Positions 57,507 to 64,000 of a stretch of DNA of 64,000 nucleotides are shown here, one piece after another. Positions within the stretch are counted from its first letter, which is position 1, and every line of letters begins with the position of its first letter. Under the pieces are notes generated by a model that was not told where the DNA came from, made no database searches, and worked only from the letters and a program-made list of their open reading frames with translations. Origin of the DNA: an uncultured Prevotella sp. (GTDB lineage: Bacteria > Bacteroidota > Bacteroidia > Bacteroidales > Bacteroidaceae); assembly GCF_946404925.1 (NCBI RefSeq), contig NZ_CAMJFM010000013.1:1-64000 (forward strand), in the 5' to 3' direction. Made by a program: the position numbers and the translations under genes.

Positions 57507-59193
57507 TTTCTTGCAGGCGCATGCACAGCTGCTGTTGACGCTGGTGTTCGGCCTATGGGTGTTCCTGTTCTGGTGGCACCGCTACCCGTTTGCGCTCACC
57601 TACCAGGAGCAGTTGCAGCTGTTCATGTTCGACGATGACTACTTCCTTAGCCGTATCGCCGAGCCTGGCGGACTGGCCAGATATGTCGCCGAGTTTCTGG
57701 TGCAGTTCTATAATGGTGTGGCCCTTGGCGCACTGATCATTGCTGTGCTGTTTATGCTGCTGCAGCGACTCACTTGGCGCCTGATGCGCTCTGACAGTCA
57801 TTATGCGCTGAGCTTCCTACCCGCCGTGATGCTGTGGTATGCCATGGGCGATGAGAGTGTGATGCTGACCTATGCGGTGGCTCTGTTGATGGCGATAGCC
57901 GCAGGGCTGGCGTGGATCAAGTGCACCGCTAAATGTGCCCAATGGGTTAAGTGGCTTGTCCTGTTGATCGTCATCCCTGTGCTTTATTGGTTTGTCGGAC
58001 CGTTAGTACTGTTGGTGGCATTGCTGATGACGCCGTGGTCGATTGCCGTACAGGGTGTGCTCTACTCATTGGCGCTGATGTTGTTCAGTGCGCACTATCT
58101 GCCATACCCCATGATGCGTGTGGTGCTGGGCATCAGCTATTACCGATTCCCGGTAACATTGCCTTATCTGCTCATGGCGATACCTGTGGTTATCGCCCTG
58201 CTGGCTTATGTGACAAATAAACTGCCCAAGGCAAAGCAGTGGGTAAACGTGGCCGAGGTGCTGCTGGTACTGGTGGTTCTTGGCGGTTTGGTAGATCTGG
58301 GCTATGATAAGAAGAAATACGAACTGATAGAATACGACTATCTGGTGCGTGTGCGGGATTGGAATGCCATTATAGCCAAGGCTGAGAAACATGCCCCCGA
58401 CCTGCCTATGAGCGTGAGTGCTACCAATCTGGCTTTGGCCATGACCAACCAGTTGGGCGACAGGGCTTTTGAGTTTTATCAGCGTGGGCCACAAGGCTTG
58501 TTCCCCAAGTTTGAGCGCAACTTCGCCAGCTCACAGCTTACAGGCGAGATCTATTTCCATCTGGGACTGATCAATACAGCCCAGCGTCTGGCCTTTGAGG
58601 CCATGGAGGCTATACCTAATTATAATAAGAGTGCCCGCGTGGTGAAGCGCTTGGCTGAGACGAACATCATTAACGGACAGTACAAGATAGCCGAGAAGTA
58701 TCTGCGCATGCTGGAGAAAACCATTTTTTACCGTCCATGGGCACAGCGGATGATAGCTATGTTGGGTAAAGAGAAGGCTATCAACGACGAGCCGTTGTTT
58801 GGCACGTTACGTCAGTATAAACTGCAGAAGGATCTGTTCTTTAGCGATGGAGAACTTGATAATATCTGCGGGCAGTTGTTCCTGCATAACAATCAGAACA
58901 TGATGGCAGCCCAATATCTGCTGATATTACCGCTGATGGACAGAGATATTGAAAGGTTTATGTCATATGTCCAGGTGGTTCAAAACCATGTTCAGTATAA
59001 TCCCCGCAGTTGCCAGGAGGCTATCGCCTTTGCATTTATGCGCCGTGGACAAATGCCGCCACAGGGAATCGTCAATCAGATGATACTTAATGAGATGAAC
59101 GACTTTGCGCGTATTTATTCGAGCAATAGGAATTCGCCTGAGCTTTATCGATTCAGGAATACTGTTTGGAACTATTTAATGGATGTGAAATGA
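57487..59193 (+). CDS. DUF6057-like polytopic membrane protein (module copy 2)
   Basis: VFLFWWHRYPFALTYQEQLQLFMFDDDYFLSRIAEPGGLARYVAEFLVQFYN; NINGQYKIAEKYLRMLEKTIFYRPWAQ. Confidence 0.75.
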   Translation: MKKSLSNFLQAHAQLLLTLVFGLWVFLFWWHRYPFALTYQEQLQLFMFDDDYFLSRIAEPGGLARYVAEFLVQFYNGVALGALIIAVLFMLLQRLTWRLMRSDSHYALSFLPAVMLWYAMGDESVMLTYAVALLMAIAAGLAWIKCTAKCAQWVKWLVLLIVIPVLYWFVGPLVLLVALLMTPWSIAVQGVLYSLALMLFSAHYLPYPMMRVVLGISYYRFPVTLPYLLMAIPVVIALLAYVTNKLPKAKQWVNVAEVLLVLVVLGGLVDLGYDKKKYELIEYDYLVRVRDWNAIIAKAEKHAPDLPMSVSATNLALAMTNQLGDRAFEFYQRGPQGLFPKFERNFASSQLTGEIYFHLGLINTAQRLAFEAMEAIPNYNKSARVVKRLAETNIINGQYKIAEKYLRMLEKTIFYRPWAQRMIAMLGKEKAINDEPLFGTLRQYKLQKDLFFSDGELDNICGQLFLHNNQNMMAAQYLLILPLMDRDIERFMSYVQVVQNHVQYNPRSCQEAIAFAFMRRGQMPPQGIVNQMILNEMNDFARIYSSNRNSPELYRFRNTVWNYLMDVK

Positions 59194-60662
59194 TGAAGTG
59201 TTTTAGATATTGGGTGATTGGTGTTGGGTGTTGGCTGATGGCAGCTTGTACATCGGTTGTAGAGAATCCGACGAAGGTGGATAAGTTGCCTGCTATATAT
59301 CCCGATTACATAGGTGTAACCATACCTGCTGGAATCGCACCGCTGAACTTCAATTGTGCTGCCGATGATATCGACTGCATGGATGTGGTGGTGAAAGGAT
59401 CAAAGGGTGGCGAGATGCACGTGCAGGGCGATGAGGCTGATTTTGATATTGCCGACTGGCATGAGTTGACCGCACAGAACAAGGGCGGACAGCTTATTTT
59501 TACCGTCTGCACCAGAAAGGATGGAGCATGGACACAATATAAGGACTTTACGGTGAACGTGAGCCAGTATGGTATCGATGAATGGGGACTCACTTATCGT
59601 CGTATTGCCCCTGGTTATGAGGTGTTCAGTCACATGGGCCTGTATCAGCGTGACCTGTCAACCTTTGATGAATATGCTATCATCGAGAATACCCAGGTGC
59701 CTGGGCAGTGCGTAAACTGTCATACGGCGCACCAGAAGGATCCTAAGAATTTTGTGTTCCATGTGCGTGGTACTCACGGCGCTACGATGTTCCAGATGGA
59801 TGGTAAGCGCGAATGGCTTAAGGCCAGCAACGACCAGCTAGGTGGCTCGATGGTTTATCCATATTGGCATCCTAGTGGCAAGTACTGTGCTTTCTCAACA
59901 AACCAGACCCGACAGGGTTTCCACGTGGTATCTACCAAACGTGTTGAGGTGCTGGACCTGTCGAGTGATGTGTTTGTCTACAATCCGGTGACACACGAGA
60001 TACTGACCGACTCGCTGTTGCAGACTAAGGACTGGAGTGAGAACTCGCCAGTTTTTTCGCCCGACGGCCGTACATTGTATTATATGACGTGTAAGCAGCA
60101 GGAGTTCCCGGCACATGTTACTGACGAGAAGTATAACCTCTGCAAGATTGACTTTGATCCGGAAACGGGTAAGTTTGGCGAAAAGGTCGACACCATCTTC
60201 AATGCCGTAGCTATGGGGAAGAGTCTCACTTGGCCGCGTCCATCGTACGATGGTAAGTACATGATGTTTACGCTGTTGGATTATGGGTATTTCTCTATCT
60301 GGCACAACGAGAGCAACCAGTGGCTGCTTGACTTGCAGACGGGCGAGGCTCGTGAGCTGAAGGAGATAAATAGCGATATGGCCGACAGCTTCCATAACTG
60401 GAGTCTGAACAGCCGTTGGGTGGTTTTTACCAGCCGCAGGGGTGATGGTTATTACACCCGCTTGTATCTGGCCTGTGTCGACGAAAAGGGACACTTCTCG
60501 AAACCGTTTATGCTGCCTCAGCGTCATCCCAAGGAGTATTACAACGAGAGTATCTACTCGTTTAATGTTCCCGACTTCACAACGACCAAGGTTGAGTTTG
60601 ATGCTTACCAGGCTGGTAAAGAAATAGAATCAGACAAACGAACTGAAACAAAGGTGAAATAA
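59190..60662 (+). CDS. Lipoprotein beta-propeller with c-type heme motif CVNCH (module copy 2)
   Basis: WLMAACTSVVENPTKVDKLPAIYPDYIGVTIPAGIAPLNF; CVNCHTAHQKDP; 4-nt overlap with the preceding gene. Confidence 0.78.
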   Translation: MMKCFRYWVIGVGCWLMAACTSVVENPTKVDKLPAIYPDYIGVTIPAGIAPLNFNCAADDIDCMDVVVKGSKGGEMHVQGDEADFDIADWHELTAQNKGGQLIFTVCTRKDGAWTQYKDFTVNVSQYGIDEWGLTYRRIAPGYEVFSHMGLYQRDLSTFDEYAIIENTQVPGQCVNCHTAHQKDPKNFVFHVRGTHGATMFQMDGKREWLKASNDQLGGSMVYPYWHPSGKYCAFSTNQTRQGFHVVSTKRVEVLDLSSDVFVYNPVTHEILTDSLLQTKDWSENSPVFSPDGRTLYYMTCKQQEFPAHVTDEKYNLCKIDFDPETGKFGEKVDTIFNAVAMGKSLTWPRPSYDGKYMMFTLLDYGYFSIWHNESNQWLLDLQTGEARELKEINSDMADSFHNWSLNSRWVVFTSRRGDGYYTRLYLACVDEKGHFSKPFMLPQRHPKEYYNESIYSFNVPDFTTTKVEFDAYQAGKEIESDKRTETKVK

Positions 60663-60695
60663 TTAATGGCGGCCATCAAGCCGCCATTAATTATT
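60658..60695. terminator. Bidirectional hairpin terminator between module copies 2 and 3
   Basis: 16-bp perfect arms AATAATTAATGGCGGC / GCCGCCATTAATTATT; both genes' stop codons lie in the arms. Confidence 0.8.
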
Positions 60696-62097
60696 TAAAA
60701 GGTATTGCGTCCTTCTTCATCGCTTTGGCTACATCGTCCACATCGAAAGGAACCTGTCCTTTTCCAAGTTCCGGTGCATTAAACGACTTGAGGTTATTGT
60801 CGTAGAATGTGGGATATTTCTGTGGCAGACAGAAGGGCTTGTGCGCCTTGCCGTCCTTGTCGATATAGCAGAAGTAGGGCTTACCGTAAAGACCATCGTC
60901 GCGCTTCGATGCAAAGACAAACCATCGGCTGTTACTGCTCCACGAATGATAGGTGTCACTTTTCTGACTATTAACAATTGTGAGTGTATCGATGGCGCCT
61001 GTCTGCAGGTTTATCATCTGCAGGTCGGCCTCAGGATGCCAGATGGGGAAAGTACCATAGTCGGCCACGGTGAAGAGTATAAACCTGCCATCGGGTGAAA
61101 CACGTGGATGACAAACACTTCGGCCTGCAAACAGTGTGTCTACCTTGTTGCCTATCTCTCCTGTCTTCTCATTGAATGAAATGCGCACCAGTTTGTACTG
61201 CAGTTGTTTGATGTCCTGTGGCAGGCTCACGCTGTCGGCTGAACAATAGTAGATATACTTGCCATCGGGTGAGAATGTGGGGAAGGTCTCGAACTTCAAA
61301 CTGTCGCTCAGCAGGGGCGACGAGATGACACGATGCTCCTGCATATCAGCTACAAATACATTTGAAGCAGCATCGTAAACCTCAAGACGCTTGCTGGCCA
61401 GACTATGGAAAGCAGGAATAATTTTCTGGGTAGAGTAGGTGATGTAGCGTCCGCTAGGACTAAAACCGAAGTAGACACTGCCGGGAATGTTTAGCTTGCT
61501 AAGTTGCCCATTCTTATTCAGGATGGCTCCACCGCCAGGACCGCGTACGTACATCATGGAAAGATTCGGGTCTTGGTTGGCAAAGGTGTGACAGTTCATG
61601 CAACGGTTTTCCAACTTCTCGTAATGGGCAATGGCGCTGATATCGAAGTTCTCAACACACCGTTGTTGTATCTGGACATTGTTCCAAATCTCATAATCAG
61701 GTTCTATTAGTCGGTAGGTGATGTAAGGATCAATCTTGTCTGCCGCAATCTGCCAATTAAAAGTCTTATACTCCTTCCATTGTCCGTTGATAAGGGCGGT
61801 GACAGTTACATCGAGTGTCTCGCCGGTATGCTGTTTCAGCAGCTCTTTCCATTCATCCATATCGAACACGGCCTCGTTGCCTCTGGCGTTGAGGCATATC
61901 TCGCCCGCCTTTACCTCAATAGCTTCGCAATCAGCACGCAACAGGAAATTCAGTGGCGCTATGTTCTGAGGGATGGTTACGTCGCAGTAGTCAGGATAGA
62001 TGGGGGGCAGTTCGTCTTGCTTTACAACATCTTGAGGCGATGGTGTGCAGGAAGATAAAAATAAAATAGCAACACAGATGATAGATATGATTCTCAT
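60691..62097 (-). CDS. Lipoprotein beta-propeller with c-type heme motif CMNCH (module copy 3)
   Basis: LFLSSCTPSPQDVVKQDELPPIYPDYCDVTIPQNIAPLNF; CMNCHTFANQDPNLS; FSPDGKYIYYCSADS. Confidence 0.78.
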   Translation of the reverse strand: MRIISIICVAILFLSSCTPSPQDVVKQDELPPIYPDYCDVTIPQNIAPLNFLLRADCEAIEVKAGEICLNARGNEAVFDMDEWKELLKQHTGETLDVTVTALINGQWKEYKTFNWQIAADKIDPYITYRLIEPDYEIWNNVQIQQRCVENFDISAIAHYEKLENRCMNCHTFANQDPNLSMMYVRGPGGGAILNKNGQLSKLNIPGSVYFGFSPSGRYITYSTQKIIPAFHSLASKRLEVYDAASNVFVADMQEHRVISSPLLSDSLKFETFPTFSPDGKYIYYCSADSVSLPQDIKQLQYKLVRISFNEKTGEIGNKVDTLFAGRSVCHPRVSPDGRFILFTVADYGTFPIWHPEADLQMINLQTGAIDTLTIVNSQKSDTYHSWSSNSRWFVFASKRDDGLYGKPYFCYIDKDGKAHKPFCLPQKYPTFYDNNLKSFNAPELGKGQVPFDVDDVAKAMKKDAIPFK

Positions 62098-63503
62098 ATT
62101 TCCGGAGCTTTAATTTTGTCGAAATAGTACCAGTAAGTTCCTTGAAAGTGCGGATTACCTCGCTGGTCATTGTATTGCATGAACTGTTGTAATACATCGT
62201 TGCTTTGTATATAACGCTGCCATGCCTCCTGCGTAGCATCGCTACCAGCCAGCCAGATGCAAAGGGCCTCCTGGTAAAGCTTCTTCAGTCGTGGCTTCTG
62301 GGTATCCATGCAGTAGCGGTCGTAGTCGCGCTTAAAGTTGGTAATGTCTTTCAGCAGAAGGTCGCTACACAGTATGTAGTCCAAGGCCGTAGTGTTGTCG
62401 GGATTGGCATCCAGCAGTTGCATCATCAGGAAATGGGCATTGTCTGAGATGGTGATGGTGTCGTGATGGTTAACCATAGCTATCTTCTGGCGATAGATGC
62501 TTTTTCCGTTCTTTCGTACCATGTCTGCCCATTTGTCGTACACCAGCGTCTTGTCGAGAATGCGCAGATACTTCTCGGCAGCCAATGAGTCGCCGCTCAC
62601 AAAGTTACATTCAGCCAGTCGTTTCATCATCCTCACGTTGCGGTTGTTGTGCGAAAAAACGTTGGTCATCATAGCGGCTCTTTCGGTAAAGGTCATATCT
62701 CCTAATGCCCAGTAAAGCTCGTTCATGTTGCGGATGGTGAGCATGGGGGTATCAGGACCTATCTGATAGAAAGTGCCAAGTATGGTTGGGGTGAACTTGA
62801 GGAGATTATCGGGCAGCTGTCCGTGCTGGGCTTGTACAAGATTGTAGAAGAAGATCATTTCGTCAGTCCATTTATCGGAACCTTCTATCATCTTGATCAC
62901 TTTCTCGTGATTACCAAAATAGTATTCGCAGTCAACAGCAAAGTTCTTTTCCAGAATAAGGTCAGGCTTCTGTATGGTCTTAACCTGTGGAAGCCCGAAT
63001 AACAGATACGAAGGCAACAAGATGCAAACCAAACCAAGGATAGCCCGCTTCTTGTTCTTGGTATAAAGCATAGCAATCAGCCATAACACCAACATCCATC
63101 CTAACACCGAAATGGTTGATGAAAGTCTGTAGCTGGTGCTGAAATGGCATACTGCCAGAAAAGTTGTAACAAGCAGACTGAGTACTAATGCAAACCATCG
63201 ACTTGTTCGGAACTTACAGAGTGAGTGATATAACAGAACTCCTATCAGCAGCAGACAAATGGTAAGTATTGTTGCGCCGATATAAAGGAAATAGTAGAAT
63301 TGAGTAAGGAAATCGCCTATTAAAAGAGCTAATCCTCCTGTTTTGTTGAAATACTCCGCAACATAATCCCATGACCACAAGAACAGTTGGTTCTGCTCCT
63401 GGAAAAAGAAGTGGTAGGGATAGCAGAACTGGAAGAAGCTGAAACAGCATAATCCCCAGAGCACTATCGCTATCGTTGGGCAGTATTTTGCTATAGTCTT
63501 CAT
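62094..63503 (-). CDS. DUF6057-like polytopic membrane protein (module copy 3)
   Basis: CYPYHFFFQEQNQLFLWSWDYVAEYFNKTGGLALLIGDFLTQFYY; 4-nt overlap with the downstream propeller gene. Confidence 0.72.
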   Translation of the reverse strand: MKTIAKYCPTIAIVLWGLCCFSFFQFCYPYHFFFQEQNQLFLWSWDYVAEYFNKTGGLALLIGDFLTQFYYFLYIGATILTICLLLIGVLLYHSLCKFRTSRWFALVLSLLVTTFLAVCHFSTSYRLSSTISVLGWMLVLWLIAMLYTKNKKRAILGLVCILLPSYLLFGLPQVKTIQKPDLILEKNFAVDCEYYFGNHEKVIKMIEGSDKWTDEMIFFYNLVQAQHGQLPDNLLKFTPTILGTFYQIGPDTPMLTIRNMNELYWALGDMTFTERAAMMTNVFSHNNRNVRMMKRLAECNFVSGDSLAAEKYLRILDKTLVYDKWADMVRKNGKSIYRQKIAMVNHHDTITISDNAHFLMMQLLDANPDNTTALDYILCSDLLLKDITNFKRDYDRYCMDTQKPRLKKLYQEALCIWLAGSDATQEAWQRYIQSNDVLQQFMQYNDQRGNPHFQGTYWYYFDKIKAPEI

Positions 63504-64000
63504 CCTAAGATCTTTTCCAGCTCGTCGAGCTCTTCTTCGGTTGTGGCCCAGCTGGTAACGAAACGGCAGATGGTGTGATACTTATCGGTCTGACCGAAGT
63601 GGGTGAAGTGCATCTTCTGGCTGAGCTTGTCTACCTGCTCGTTATCGATGATGACAAACTGCTGGTTGGTGGGCGAGTCGACAAAGAATTCGAATCCCTT
63701 ATGGAGGAATATCTGCTTCATGCGCATGGCCATCTTGATGGCATGTTCTGAGAGCTTGAAGTAGAGTTCATCGGTAAACAGTGCATCGAACTGCAAGCCT
63801 ATCAAGGCTCCCTTGGCGATGACGGCGCCGTGCTGCTTCTGGATAGAGAAGAAATGCTTGTGGGCGTTGTTATGGGTAAACACCACAGCCTCGCCGCAGA
63901 GTGCCCCAATCTTTGTTCCGCCGATGTAGAATACATCGCAGTGACGGGCCAGATAGGGCAGGCTAATATCGTTGCCCTCGGCCTTCAATCCATAGCCTAA
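63500..64000 (-). CDS. Threonine aldolase family protein, C-terminal part (N-terminus beyond window)
   Basis: GYGLKAEGNDISLPYLARHCDVFYIGGTKIGALCGEAVVF; C-terminal RFVTSWATTEEELDELEKIL; frame stays open to the window edge. Confidence 0.82.
   Translation of the reverse strand, partial: LGYGLKAEGNDISLPYLARHCDVFYIGGTKIGALCGEAVVFTHNNAHKHFFSIQKQHGAVIAKGALIGLQFDALFTDELYFKLSEHAIKMAMRMKQIFLHKGFEFFVDSPTNQQFVIIDNEQVDKLSQKMHFTHFGQTDKYHTICRFVTSWATTEEELDELEKILG

Overview
A 64 kb window from a Bacteroidales genome, most likely Prevotella-like. Support comes from SusC/SusD pairs, TAnnTTTG promoter -7 boxes, and the efp-rpmH-PASTA-rluD-ddl and folP-cdaA neighbourhoods. Most of the middle (about 18-41 kb) is ordinary housekeeping: upp, a DASS transporter, a 2-oxoacid:ferredoxin oxidoreductase, tRNA-Pro, murF, folP, cdaA, pta-ackA, kdgK-like, lpxH, radC, efp, rpmH, rluD, ddl. 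There are two SusCD loci. One has an ECF sigma/FecR pair. The other is flanked by a YicI-like GH31 and a GH9, suggesting xyloglucan or another beta-glucan. The most unusual items are: (1) two tandem paralogous double-glycine leader peptides (RiPP precursor-like) at the left edge, one missed by the ORF track; (2) a module present three times at 53.9-63.5 kb, a DUF6057-like membrane protein followed with a 4-nt ATGA overlap by a lipoprotein beta-propeller carrying CxNCH (c-type heme motif), with a DUF4369-like lipoprotein between two copies; (3) strictly periodic short-repeat arrays: a 22-bp family at three loci with the same architecture (one inverted unit, then 2-3 direct units), a 4 x 20-bp array between a LytTR regulator gene and a TonB receptor, and another 22-bp repeat pair; (4) a dispersed TTYCTCAC octamer repeat family, one copy of which encodes part of a lipoprotein signal peptide; (5) a chimeric junction near 3.6 kb joining a helicase C-terminal fragment head-to-head with a 5'-truncated MBG-domain surface protein. 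All product names are from reading translations by eye; no database search was run.
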